In this document: positions 1 to 6,211 of the stretch, piece after piece
How the letters are laid out: every line of letters begins with the position of its first letter
How positions within the stretch are numbered: position 1 is the first letter of the stretch
DNA from: an uncultured Oscillospiraceae bacterium
GTDB lineage: Bacteria; Bacillota; Clostridia; Oscillospirales; Oscillospiraceae
Direction of reading: 5' to 3'
Assembly (NCBI GenBank): GCA_934597165.1
Contig: CAKTQP010000060.1
Span: forward strand, 1 to 10,421
Length of the DNA stretch: 10,421 nucleotides
The notes under the pieces: model-generated
Seen by the model: the letters and a program-made list of their open reading frames with translations, nothing else
What the model was told of the DNA's origin: nothing
Databases searched by the model: none
Made by a program: the position numbers and the translations under genes

Positions 1-330
1 TGTCTGTTTTGTTCCATCGTGAAGGGGGAGATCCCCTCCAATAAGGTCTACGAAGACGAAAACCTCTACGCCTTCTATGACATCGCACCCCAGGCTCCTA
101 CCCACTTCCTGGTCATCCCCAAGGAACATATCGAGTCCTGCGGCGCCGTGACGCCGGAAAATTCCGCCGTGGTGGCAAAATGCTTTGAAGCCATCGCAAA
201 GATCACCAAAGACCTGGGCATCGAAGAGTTCCGCGTGGTCTCCAATTGCGGCGACCAGGCCGGCCAGACCGTGCCCCATCTGCACTTCCATGTCTTGGCA
301 GGGCGGGATATGACTTGGCCTCCCGGCTGA
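1..330 (+). CDS. HIT (histidine triad) family hydrolase, 5' end outside window
   Basis: This is the C-terminal part of a histidine-triad nucleotide-binding protein of the HINT/HIT type, a small cytosolic family that hydrolyses nucleoside phosphoramidates or related nucleotide conjugates. The reading frame is open from base 1 and stops at 328-330. The first visible residues, CLFC, match the CxxC zinc-binding start found in many bacterial HIT proteins, so probably only a few N-terminal residues are missing. The family follows with the usual EIPS, YAFYDIAPQAPTH and LVIPKEH segments. The histidine triad itself, PHLHFHVLAG, lies at about 274-303 and carries the catalytic histidine. The visible 109 residues already match the usual length of about 110-115. 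The physiological substrate cannot be read from sequence. The start codon is outside the window. Confidence 0.95.
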   Translation, partial: CLFCSIVKGEIPSNKVYEDENLYAFYDIAPQAPTHFLVIPKEHIESCGAVTPENSAVVAKCFEAIAKITKDLGIEEFRVVSNCGDQAGQTVPHLHFHVLAGRDMTWPPG

Positions 331-388
331 TAATCGAGGCACTTGTTACCAAAACTCAAGCCCCGCAGGGCGCTTTAGCTTCTTTTCG

Positions 389-547
389 CTTCCTTTTGCT
401 TCTCTGAAGAAAAGGAAGTGGGGTCCAGGGGCAAGGCCCCTGGTCGGCATCCGCAGATGCCGAAATACCCCAGCGCAAAAAAGCGCAGGAGTGGGTGAAT
501 TTTTGACGTAGTCAAAAAGAGGGCGAACCCTCGCCGGGGGTTCGCCC
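389..547. repeat. Hairpin-dense intergenic element (six short inverted repeats in tandem)
   Basis: The gap between the HIT gene and the XRE gene holds no credible gene but a chain of inverted repeats. They are: CTTCCTTTT 389-397 with AAAAGGAAG 410-418, continued inward by CTTC/GAAG; CCAGGGGC 425-432 with GCCCCTGG 436-443; TCGGCAT 444-450 with ATGCCGA 457-463; GCGC 473-476 with GCGC 483-486; TTTTTGAC 500-507 with GTCAAAAA 511-518; and GGGCGAACCC 521-530 with GGGTTCGCCC 538-547. All except the bulge in the first are perfect pairings. Such a packed hairpin series after a gene looks like a dispersed, non-coding repeat of the host genome or a structured 3' RNA. The dispersed nature is inference, since only one copy is in view. 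Confidence 0.6.
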
Positions 548-550
548 TTT
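521..550 (+). terminator. Intrinsic terminator at end of hairpin element
   Basis: A perfect 10-bp stem (521-530 with 538-547) with a 7-nt loop is followed by TTT at 548-550. The flanking AAAGA allows a few extra A-U pairs. It is the last hairpin of the intergenic element and would stop transcription from the HIT gene before the XRE-comEC unit. The U tract is short, so efficiency is uncertain. Confidence 0.6.
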
Positions 551-640
551 CTGCTGATACCTTAGATAGAGTTGAAACGGGATATTTCACCCTAAAAAGG
601 CTCCGTATGGAGCCAAAATGAATATCAAAAGACACCAAAC

Positions 641-665
641 GGTAACATTACACCTGAGGTGTTAC
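641..665 (+). promoter_or_regulatory. Probable operator overlapping the XRE gene ribosome site
   Basis: TTACACCT-G-AGGTGTTA at 648-664 is a 17-bp palindrome with one mismatch. GTAACA at 642-647 provides a further inverted half-site to TGTTAC at 660-665. The palindrome includes the Shine-Dalgarno sequence (AGGTG, 657-661) just before the ATG at 667. Small XRE regulators commonly repress their own genes through such sites, so autoregulation of the XRE-comEC unit is a reasonable inference. The upstream promoter is unclear: TTGAAA at 572-577 with TAAAAA at 593-598 has only a 15-bp spacer. A GGCTCC/GGAGCC hairpin lies at 599-614. Confidence 0.4.
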
Positions 666-666
666 T

Positions 667-873
667 ATGGTATTCAGAAGAATCAGAGACCTACGAGAAG
701 ATTCGGATAAAACGCAGATCGAAATTGCGGATTACCTGAATATGCAGCGGAGCGTCTATCGGCGTTACGAAACCGGCGAGCGCGAGATCCCCGTCTGGGC
801 AGTCATCAAGCTGGCGCAGCTCTACCACGTCACCACCGACTACCTGCTGGGACTCAGTGACAAAAAACAATGA
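667..873 (+). CDS. XRE-family helix-turn-helix transcriptional regulator (68 aa)
   Basis: A compact Cro/C1-type DNA-binding protein that consists of little more than the HTH domain. Helices 2 and 3 fall at about residues 16-37 (TQIEIADYLNMQRSVYRRYE), with the typical GEREIP turn and the family C-terminal signature LAQLYHVTTDYLLGLSD. It has no effector or dimerisation domain beyond the HTH. The ATG at 667 follows AGGTG with a 5-nt gap. The stop codon overlaps the comEC start (ATGA, 870-873), so the two are translationally coupled and almost surely one transcript. A palindrome over the ribosome site suggests autorepression. Its target and whether it controls competence are unknown; the coupling is the only hint. 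Confidence 0.93.
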   Translation: MVFRRIRDLREDSDKTQIEIADYLNMQRSVYRRYETGEREIPVWAVIKLAQLYHVTTDYLLGLSDKKQ

Positions 874-3113
874 GGCCGCTGCTCTGGGCACTCCTGCCCT
901 TTTGCGCGGCCATCACCTTGTCCACCTACGGACTCACCGGAACCCTACAGTTCCTGTTGGCCACCTTGGCCGTCCCAGCGGCAGCTTTGTCCTTGGCCTT
1001 CCACGGACGCACCAGAGTGAAACTGCTCCTGGTGGCCATCAGCTGGGGTGTAGGCTTCCTGTGGTGCATCGGCTATCAACAGATCGTTTGCGCACCTGCC
1101 CAACGCTTTCTTGGTGAGGGCAAATCCTTTACGGCCACCGTCACCGCCTACCCCAAAGAGACCGACTACGGTCACTCCATCGAGGTGGAAGTCCACCCCA
1201 AAGACGACCGCGCCTTTCGCGCCCTCCTCTACCTGACCGAGGGCGGCGCCGACCTGGAACCAGGCGACCAACTCACTGGCACCGGCAATTTCATCGACGC
1301 CAGCGTCCGACGGGAGCACACCACCCACACCTACACGGCGCAAGGCATCTTCGCCCTAGGCAAAAAGGTGGCGCTGACCAAGGTGCGCCGCACCGACCGG
1401 GACAGTCCACGTTGGTGGCTCACCCGCGCGTCCCATTGGCTGGTGGAACAGCTCGATGGCTTGTACAGCGGAGAAGCGGCCGGCATCCTGCGGGCGCTGA
1501 CCGCCGGAGACCAGTCCGGCCTTTCCGACCGGTTCCGCAGCGACCTCTCCCGCACCGGCCTGAGCCACATCACCGCCGTGTCCGGGATGCACCTGGTGTT
1601 CTTTGTGGAGTTCATATTGCTCCTGCCCGGCGGCAGGCGGTGGAAGAGCATCTTGGCGCTGCCGCTGTTGGTGCTCTTCGCCCTGTTCACCGGCGCGTCT
1701 CCGTCGGTGGTGCGGGCGGCGGTGATGGAGGGCATCTTGCTCTTGGGCAACATCCTGCTCCGGGAGTACGATTCCTGGACGGCGTTGACCGTGGCGCTCT
1801 TTGTGCTGCTGGCACAGAACCCCTTCGCCATCGGCAGTGTCGGTTTGCAGCTGTCCTTCGCGTCGGTGGTGGGCATCCGCCTGTTCATGCCCAAACGGCA
1901 AGAGCGCGAGGAAGTGCCGCCCAAGTGGGAGCGGTGGCTGTGGCGGCTGTGGCAGAGCGTTGCGCTCACCCTGTCCGCCACCGTGTTCACCTTGCCCTTG
2001 AGCGTGTACTATTTTGACAATATCTCCCTCATCGCACCCCTGGCCAACCTGGCCGTCCTCTGGTGCATCCCACTGCTCATGGGCGGCGGGTTCTTGACTG
2101 GCCTGTTGTCGGGCGTGGCACTGCCGCTGGCGAAACTGTTGGCGCTGCCGGTGTCCCTGCTGGCAAACGGCCTTACGGCGGCCATCCACTGGTTCTCCCT
2201 CCGGCCCTTTGCGGCGCTGGACGGGACCTCTCCGTGGATGCGGCTGTGGCTGCTCTTTACGTATTTGCTCCTGCTGCTCTACTACCTGGGGAAACCCAAG
2301 GGCTGGAAGGTGGCGGGGCTGTTTGGCGTTTCCATCGCCGCACTGGTGGCCTTGGTGCTGGGGTATCGTTCGACTATGAATGATTGCGCCATGACCACCC
2401 AGGTGCTGGACGTGGGACAGGGGCAGTGTGTCCTCTTCGTGTCCCAAGACCATGCCGCTGTGGTGGACTGCGGCGGCAGCGGCATGAACAGCGCCGGGGA
2501 CAAGCTGGGCAACCAGTTGGAGCTGCTGGGGATTCGGGAGTTGGACGCCCTCATCCTGACCCACTACGACAGCGACCACATCAACGGACTGGAAGCGTTA
2601 TTGGAGCGTACCCACGTGACCCAGGTCATCGCGCCCACGCCGGAAGAGGGCAACCAGGACGCGGCGACTGTGAAAACTCTCTGCACCCAACACGACATAC
2701 CATGGAACCGACTGAAACAAGACGAAACCCTGTCCTTGGGCGCGGGCAGGCTGCAAATATACGCGCCCTTGGCCGAGGGCAAATCCAACGAGTCCGGCCT
2801 GGCCGTGGTCAGCACCGTCCACAATTTTGACGTGCTGGTCACCGGCGACATGGCCAAGGCCACCGAAAAGAAGCTGCTCCAGGCGAAGGGTCTGCCTGAC
2901 ATCGAGGTGCTGGTAGCCGGTCACCACGGCTCCTCCTACTCCACCGGCAAGGAGCTGCTGGACGCCACCACGCCGGAAGCGGCGGTCATCTCGGTGGGGG
3001 AGGAGAACAGCTACGGCCACCCTGGGCAGGAGACGTTGGATCGGCTCAAGGAACGGAACATTGCCGTCTACCGGACGGATTTGGAAGGAACGATCACCAT
3101 TCAGGAGGATTGA
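870..3113 (+). CDS. comEC: ComEC/Rec2-type DNA-uptake channel protein (747 aa)
   Basis: ComEC forms the cytoplasmic-membrane channel through which transforming single-stranded DNA enters the cell. Three regions are visible. The N-terminus (about 1-70) has two hydrophobic segments, followed by an OB/DUF4131-like soluble part to about residue 170. The central Competence domain (about 205-490) begins with GEAAGILRALTAGDQSGL and contains HITAVSGMHLVF at about 231-243, then many membrane helices. The C-terminal metallo-beta-lactamase-like domain starts near 508 with TQVLDVGQGQ and carries THYDSDHINGL near 564, VTGDM near 657 and AGHHGSS near 686. The motif HxDxDH in place of HxHxDH is the usual ComEC version. 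Length is normal. The ATG overlaps the XRE stop. No comEA is visible, so whether the cell is transformable cannot be judged here. Confidence 0.95.
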   Translation: MRPLLWALLPFCAAITLSTYGLTGTLQFLLATLAVPAAALSLAFHGRTRVKLLLVAISWGVGFLWCIGYQQIVCAPAQRFLGEGKSFTATVTAYPKETDYGHSIEVEVHPKDDRAFRALLYLTEGGADLEPGDQLTGTGNFIDASVRREHTTHTYTAQGIFALGKKVALTKVRRTDRDSPRWWLTRASHWLVEQLDGLYSGEAAGILRALTAGDQSGLSDRFRSDLSRTGLSHITAVSGMHLVFFVEFILLLPGGRRWKSILALPLLVLFALFTGASPSVVRAAVMEGILLLGNILLREYDSWTALTVALFVLLAQNPFAIGSVGLQLSFASVVGIRLFMPKRQEREEVPPKWERWLWRLWQSVALTLSATVFTLPLSVYYFDNISLIAPLANLAVLWCIPLLMGGGFLTGLLSGVALPLAKLLALPVSLLANGLTAAIHWFSLRPFAALDGTSPWMRLWLLFTYLLLLLYYLGKPKGWKVAGLFGVSIAALVALVLGYRSTMNDCAMTTQVLDVGQGQCVLFVSQDHAAVVDCGGSGMNSAGDKLGNQLELLGIRELDALILTHYDSDHINGLEALLERTHVTQVIAPTPEEGNQDAATVKTLCTQHDIPWNRLKQDETLSLGAGRLQIYAPLAEGKSNESGLAVVSTVHNFDVLVTGDMAKATEKKLLQAKGLPDIEVLVAGHHGSSYSTGKELLDATTPEAAVISVGEENSYGHPGQETLDRLKERNIAVYRTDLEGTITIQED

Positions 3114-3120
3114 GTGCGCG

Positions 3121-4152
3121 ATGGCACAGAAGAAACGGCAGGACGCCGGGTTTGCGAAACTAAAAAAGGACTTGTCCGAAAACAAGTTGGGCAATCTGTA
3201 CCTGTTTTACGGAGAAGAGGACTATTTGCGGGACTATTACATCCAACAAGTGCAGAAAAAGCTGCTCACCGAGGGCATGGAGACCTTCAATCTCCACCAG
3301 TTCCAGGGGAAAGAACTGGACATCCAGACCCTGGCGGACTGCGTGGATGCCCTGCCCATGATGAGCGAGCGGACGGTCATCCTGGTCTACGACTACGACC
3401 TGTTCGAGAACGAGAGCCGCCGGGACAGACTGGAACAGATGTTCCAAGATCTGCCCGAGTACGTCTGCCTTATCTTCATCTACGACCTGCTCCCCTACAA
3501 GTCCGGCGGCAACACCAAGTTGGGCAAGCTATTGAAAAAAGTGGCCACCGTGGTGGAGTTCCAGCCCCAGCAGCAGAGTGACCTGAACGCCTGGATCCGG
3601 CGGCATTTCAAAGCCCTGGGCAAGGAGATCGACAACTCCACAGCGGAGTACCTGACCTTCGTCTGCGGCGGCCTGATGACCAACCTGGGCGGCGAGATCC
3701 AAAAGGTGGGCAGCTACGCATCAGGCCAGAAGATCACCCGGGCGGATATCGACGCGGTAGCGACCCCGGTGCTGGACGCCAAAGTGTACGAGCTGTCCAA
3801 AGCGGTGGCGGCGCGGAACTTCGACCAGGCGGCGTTGGTGCTGGGTGAGCTGTACCAGATGAACGAGGAGCCTATCATGATTTTGGCCGTCCTGGCCGGT
3901 CAGCTCCGGCAGATGTGGTCGGCACGGCTGGCTCTGGAGAGCGGCAAGGGGCAGGGCTATGTGGCCGACCTGTGGAAGCTGCGCAGCAGCTGGCAGGCGG
4001 GAAATTTGATGCGTTCCGCCCGGCAGTTCGACCTGAAATGGTGCCGCAACGCCGTGGCGCTGGCAGCGGAGACCGACCTAGCCATGAAATCCACCGGCAT
4101 CGACCGGGAGGAGCTGCTGACCGACCTGCTGCTGAAGCTGGCGGCAGGATGA
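3121..4152 (+). CDS. holA: DNA polymerase III subunit delta (343 aa)
   Basis: The delta subunit of the clamp loader, which opens the beta sliding clamp during replication. The protein begins MAQKKRQDAGF and has the family's YLFYGEEDYLRDYY segment at about 26-40, the degenerate nucleotide-binding fold with ILVYDYDLFEN, the central lid-like domain with CGGLMTNLGGEIQKV, and the C-terminal collar domain with LAGQLRQMW. A length of 343 matches the usual 330-350. The frame stays open upstream to an ATG at 3061 inside comEC, but that 20-residue extension is not family-like. The ATG at 3121 lies 12 nt after AGGAGG (3103-3108), a rather long spacing. The gene follows comEC by 7 bases, an arrangement widespread in Firmicutes. 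rpsT, often next to this pair, is not present. Confidence 0.94.
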   Translation: MAQKKRQDAGFAKLKKDLSENKLGNLYLFYGEEDYLRDYYIQQVQKKLLTEGMETFNLHQFQGKELDIQTLADCVDALPMMSERTVILVYDYDLFENESRRDRLEQMFQDLPEYVCLIFIYDLLPYKSGGNTKLGKLLKKVATVVEFQPQQQSDLNAWIRRHFKALGKEIDNSTAEYLTFVCGGLMTNLGGEIQKVGSYASGQKITRADIDAVATPVLDAKVYELSKAVAARNFDQAALVLGELYQMNEEPIMILAVLAGQLRQMWSARLALESGKGQGYVADLWKLRSSWQAGNLMRSARQFDLKWCRNAVALAAETDLAMKSTGIDREELLTDLLLKLAAG

Positions 4153-4165
4153 GGAGGCGAGGACT

Positions 4166-4756
4166 ATGCTGAAGATCAAAGAGGCCATCGTGGTGGAGGG
4201 GCGGTACGACAAGAACACCTTGTCCCAGGTGGTGGACGCCCTCATTATCCCGGTGGACGGGTTCCAGATTTTTAAGAAGAAGGACACGGTGCAGATGCTG
4301 CGCAGATTGGCTGCCACACAGGGGCTCATCATCTTCACCGACAGCGACGGCGCGGGCTTTGTTATCCGCAACCACCTGAAGGGCATCCTGCCCCAAGACC
4401 AGGTGAAGCACGCCTACATCCCGGACATCTACGGCAAGGAGCGCCGCAAGGCTGCCCCCGGCAAGGAGGGCAAGCTGGGTGTGGAGGGGATGCGCCCGGA
4501 GGTGCTGAAGGAGGCTTTGCTGCGGGCAGGTGCTACAGTAGTGGGCGAGGAGTCCACAACTCAACCCCGACGCCAGATTACCCGGAGCGACCTGTTCACC
4601 GCTCAGCTCACCGGCTGCGCAGGCAGTCAGGAGCGACGGAAAAAGCTGCTCCAGCAGCTGGACTTGCCGGAGCACTTGAGCACCAAGGCTTTGCTGCAGG
4701 TGCTCAACCAACTGATGAGCTACGAAGAATATTTGGAGGTCATCCAGACCTTGTAA
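4166..4756 (+). CDS. rnmV: Ribonuclease M5 (196 aa)
   Basis: RNase M5 performs the final maturation cuts of 5S rRNA precursors in Gram-positive bacteria, with help from ribosomal protein L18. The N-terminal half is a TOPRIM domain: the catalytic glutamate is in VVEGRYDK (Glu11), the second motif is FTDSDGAG (Asp59 and Asp61), and KHAYIPDIYGKERR (81-94) follows. The C-terminal half, with EGMRPEVLKEALLRAGA and LTGCAGSQERRKKLLQQL, matches the DUF4093/L18-interacting region. Length is typical (about 180-200). The ATG follows AGGAGGCGAGG after the holA stop, a 13-base gap, so it belongs to the comEC-holA transcript. In Bacillus it sits beside ksgA; here the partner is holA. An intrinsic terminator lies 6 bases after the stop. 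Confidence 0.93.
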   Translation: MLKIKEAIVVEGRYDKNTLSQVVDALIIPVDGFQIFKKKDTVQMLRRLAATQGLIIFTDSDGAGFVIRNHLKGILPQDQVKHAYIPDIYGKERRKAAPGKEGKLGVEGMRPEVLKEALLRAGATVVGEESTTQPRRQITRSDLFTAQLTGCAGSQERRKKLLQQLDLPEHLSTKALLQVLNQLMSYEEYLEVIQTL

Positions 4757-4762
4757 AAAGAG

Positions 4763-4802
4763 ACACAGTGAGACGACAGTTGTGCGTCCGCTGTGTTTTT
4801 TT
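4763..4802 (+). terminator. Intrinsic terminator after rnmV
   Basis: ACACAG 4763-4768 pairs with CTGTGT 4791-4796. An inner stem GACG/CGTC (4772-4775 with 4785-4788) continues through ACA/TGT, and seven T residues follow (4796-4802). This closes the XRE-comEC-holA-rnmV unit. Confidence 0.85.
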
Positions 4803-4818
4803 GTGCCTCCGCAAAAAA

Positions 4819-4884
4819 AGTCGAATCATTCGACAAATTTCGCACGAAATTTTCGACAGAAGAGACTACAATACGGGTGTCGAG
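4819..4884. promoter_or_regulatory. Cluster of Spo0A-box sequences and palindromes upstream of the DUF6514-like gene
   Basis: The 0A box is TGTCGAA. Two exact copies lie on the minus strand (TTCGACA at 4829-4835 and 4852-4858, 23 bp apart). Two 6-of-7 copies lie on the plus strand (AGTCGAA 4819-4825 and TGTCGAG 4878-4884). The first pair forms the palindrome GTCGAA-TCA-TTCGAC (4820-4834). Between the exact boxes is a perfect palindrome, AAATTTCGCACGAAATTT (4835-4852). A -10-like TACAAT is at 4867-4872 with no good -35 at 16-18 bp. This fits a promoter that depends on, or is blocked by, a bound regulator. Spo0A control is an inference from the motif; sign of control is undecided. Confidence 0.5.
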
Positions 4885-4927
4885 ACAGCAAAGACGTAAA
4901 TACCTGGAGAGCGTAGGAGGAAGGAAC

Positions 4928-5218
4928 ATGAATCAGTTGTTTGTTGGCATGAAGAAGATCCCCATGGAGCAGGGGAGCGGCTATAACGTGGCGTACTACA
5001 TCCTGGTGGAAGAGGCGGAGACCGAAGACGGCGTCCTCTGTGACCAGTACGGCCTGCGGGTGGTGCTGTTGGGGTCGGAGGGCAAGCAGTCCGCCAGCGT
5101 CCGGCGGATCACCACCTATCCGGACAGCATCTATCGCCTGGCCCAGGAGGTCATGACCCACCTGGTCACCCCGGCGGCGCTGCAGGATGTGGTGGACGAT
5201 TGGCTGGCAGCCGTGTGA
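4928..5218 (+). CDS. DUF6514-like small protein of unknown function (96 aa)
   Basis: A small soluble protein beginning MNQLFVGMKKIPMEQ. It consists of an antiparallel-strand-like N-terminal half (VAYYILVEEAETEDGVLCDQ, then YGLRVVLLG) and a helical C-terminal half (DSIYRLAQEVMTHLVTPAAL, then QDVVDDWLAA). The layout YGLRV, a central variable part, then LAQEV...L.DVVDDWL resembles the DUF6514 family of Clostridia, as I recall it; the assignment needs a profile search. The frame is open further upstream, but the ATG at 4928 has a strong GTAGGAGGAAGG site 5 bases before it and the upstream stretch is regulatory. No signal peptide, membrane helix or metal motif is seen. Spo0A-box sequences upstream suggest stationary-phase or sporulation-linked expression. 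No clear terminator follows. Confidence 0.85.
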   Translation: MNQLFVGMKKIPMEQGSGYNVAYYILVEEAETEDGVLCDQYGLRVVLLGSEGKQSASVRRITTYPDSIYRLAQEVMTHLVTPAALQDVVDDWLAAV

Positions 5219-5323
5219 GTGGGGGCGCATGGAGCGGGGATTTCCAAAGTGTAAACAAAGGATGAAAAGACGATGAAAAACCGGGCAAGAAATTAAAATT
5301 ACGTAAAACCCCACAGGAAAGAC

Positions 5324-5352
5324 TTGTCTTATGATGACAAACCGGGTAAAAT
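5324..5352 (+). promoter_or_regulatory. Sigma-A-type promoter of the 157-aa protein gene
   Basis: TTGTCT (5324-5329) and TAAAAT (5347-5352) are separated by 17 bp, with an A/T-rich stretch just upstream (5290-5310). TTGTC...GACAA (5324-5328 and 5336-5340) forms an inverted repeat over the -35. The 14-bp GATGACAAACCGGG in the spacer (5333-5346) is a 13-of-14 repeat of 5272-5285. Confidence 0.6.
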
Positions 5353-5401
5353 ACAACCATCAGGAAAACACCCCATGTCATGCGTTAGGAGGTACTGCAT
5401 T

Positions 5402-5875
5402 ATGGCATTTAACTTTGACGAACTGAAACGGAAAACCGGTGACCTGGCTCAGAAGGGTGCCGATTGGGCACAGCTGGGCATGAACAAGGCCGCACAGATG
5501 GCCGGCGTGGCAAAGCTCAAGGCAGCCAACCTGGGGGAAGAAGACACCATCCGCAAGGCATATACCGAGCTGGGCAGACGCTATTACATGATCCACGGCT
5601 CCGCTCCCGAAGTGGAATTCGTAGACGTGATCCAGGAGATCGAAGAGGCCAAGGCAAAGATCCAGGCCAATAACGAAAAGATCGCCGAAATGAAGGAAGC
5701 GGAAGACAAGCCCAGCGAAGACATCGTCTTTGAGGTGAATGTGGACGACCTGCCCACTGAGCCCACCGAAGAGACCCCTGTCACCGCCGAAGAACCCACT
5801 CCCGCTCCTGCAGAGGAAGCTCCTGAGGCTCCCGCCGCTGAGGAAGACGTGGAAGAACTGAAGTTCGAAGATTGA
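5402..5875 (+). CDS. Conserved-type hypothetical protein with helical core and acidic Pro/Glu tail (157 aa)
   Basis: I do not recognise a named family. Residues 1-45 (MAFNFDELKRKTGDLAQKGA onward) are an amphipathic, Lys/Ala-rich helix without a signal peptide. Residues 46-67 carry EEDTIRKAYTELGRRYYMIHG. Residues 70-102 (VEFVDVIQEIEEAKAKIQAN) look like a coiled coil. From about 103 to 157 the protein is low-complexity and strongly acidic, rich in Glu, Pro, Thr and Ala, ending EELKFED. I have the impression that proteins with this first 100-residue plan are common in Oscillospiraceae, but that cannot be checked here. The ATG at 5402 follows TAGGAGGT at 8 bases; the longer open frame upstream overlaps the promoter. 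The gene has its own promoter and a terminator, so it is monocistronic. A cytosolic structural or scaffolding role is only a guess. Confidence 0.88.
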   Translation: MAFNFDELKRKTGDLAQKGADWAQLGMNKAAQMAGVAKLKAANLGEEDTIRKAYTELGRRYYMIHGSAPEVEFVDVIQEIEEAKAKIQANNEKIAEMKEAEDKPSEDIVFEVNVDDLPTEPTEETPVTAEEPTPAPAEEAPEAPAAEEDVEELKFED

Positions 5876-5887
5876 TCGTGACACCCC

Positions 5888-5916
5888 AAGACCGCCGGTT
5901 TTCCCGGCGGTCTTTT
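5888..5916 (+). terminator. Intrinsic terminator of the 157-aa protein gene
   Basis: A perfect 11-bp GC-rich stem (5888-5898 with 5904-5914, core GACCGCCGG/CCGGCGGTC) with a 5-nt loop runs into TTTT (5913-5916), 12 bases after the stop codon. Confidence 0.92.
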
Positions 5917-5975
5917 CCGTATCGGCTCTCTCGTCCTCGAAGCGTCCCGGTTTCGTCCTTCTTTGCAGAAGGGTA

Positions 5976-6004
5976 TTGCATTCGCTGGCGGGATGTGCTA
6001 TCAT
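5976..6004 (+). promoter_or_regulatory. Promoter of the riboflavin operon
   Basis: TTGCAT (5976-5981) and TATCAT (5999-6004) are 17 bp apart. TGC directly before the -10 (5996-5998) makes it an extended -10 promoter. Start of transcription is expected near 6011, about 17 nt before the first FMN aptamer. A perfect hairpin CCTTCT/AGAAGG (5957-5972) sits just upstream. Confidence 0.7.
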
Positions 6005-6027
6005 CACATTGTAAACAAGTTGATACC

Positions 6028-6134
6028 GTCTTCAGGGCAGGGTGCGATTCCCTACCGGTGGTATAGCCCACGAGCCGCAAGGCATGATTCGGTGCGATTC
6101 CGAAGCCGACAGTATAGTCTGGATGAAAGAAGAC
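6028..6134 (+). promoter_or_regulatory. FMN riboswitch (RFN element) 1
   Basis: An FMN-binding aptamer that shuts down riboflavin gene expression when FMN is plentiful. All conserved blocks are present in order: P1 strand GTCTTC (6028-6033), AGGGCAGGGTG, ATTCCCTACCGGTGGTATAG, CCCACGAGCC, GATTCGGTGCGATTCCGAAG, GCCGACAGT, AGTCTGGATG and the closing GAAGAC (6129-6134). The P1 strands are fully complementary. It lies about 17 nt after the predicted transcription start and is followed at 46 nt by a terminator, so control by transcription termination is likely. The short post-aptamer hairpin at 6141-6166 may be part of the switching region; no clear antiterminator was found by eye. Confidence 0.96.
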
Positions 6135-6179
6135 TGAACGCGCAGGGAGGAGTGTATCCTCTTGCGTGTTGGATGACTG

Positions 6180-6211
6180 CTCTGGAATGAACGTTCGTTC
6201 CGGAGTTTTTT
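6180..6211 (+). terminator. Terminator 1 of riboswitch module 1
   Basis: CTCTGGAATGAA (6180-6191) pairs with the strand ending CCGGAG at 6205, using two U-G pairs, and is followed by six T residues (6206-6211). It is the likely regulated terminator of the first FMN aptamer. Confidence 0.85.

Noticed and set aside
389..547. CRISPR array or insertion-sequence end in the hairpin region
   Set aside because: The inverted repeats all differ from each other, there is no repeat-spacer periodicity, no transposase and no target-site duplication was found.
1356..2579. Long minus-strand open frame (407 codons) opposite comEC
   Set aside because: Gln/His/Arg-rich composition without domain features, typical of the antisense of a GC-rich membrane protein gene.
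2551..2590. Defective metallo-beta-lactamase site in ComEC (Asp instead of the second His)
   Set aside because: HxDxDH is the normal form in ComEC-type proteins, so this is not a loss.
3061..3120. Start of holA 20 codons upstream at the ATG in comEC
   Set aside because: The extension reads the comEC end in another frame and is not family-like; the ATG at 3121 has the ribosome site AGGAGG upstream.
4835..4852. CodY box (AATTTTCNGAAAATT type) in the palindrome
   Set aside because: The arms are similar but the centre CGCACG does not fit the CodY spacing.
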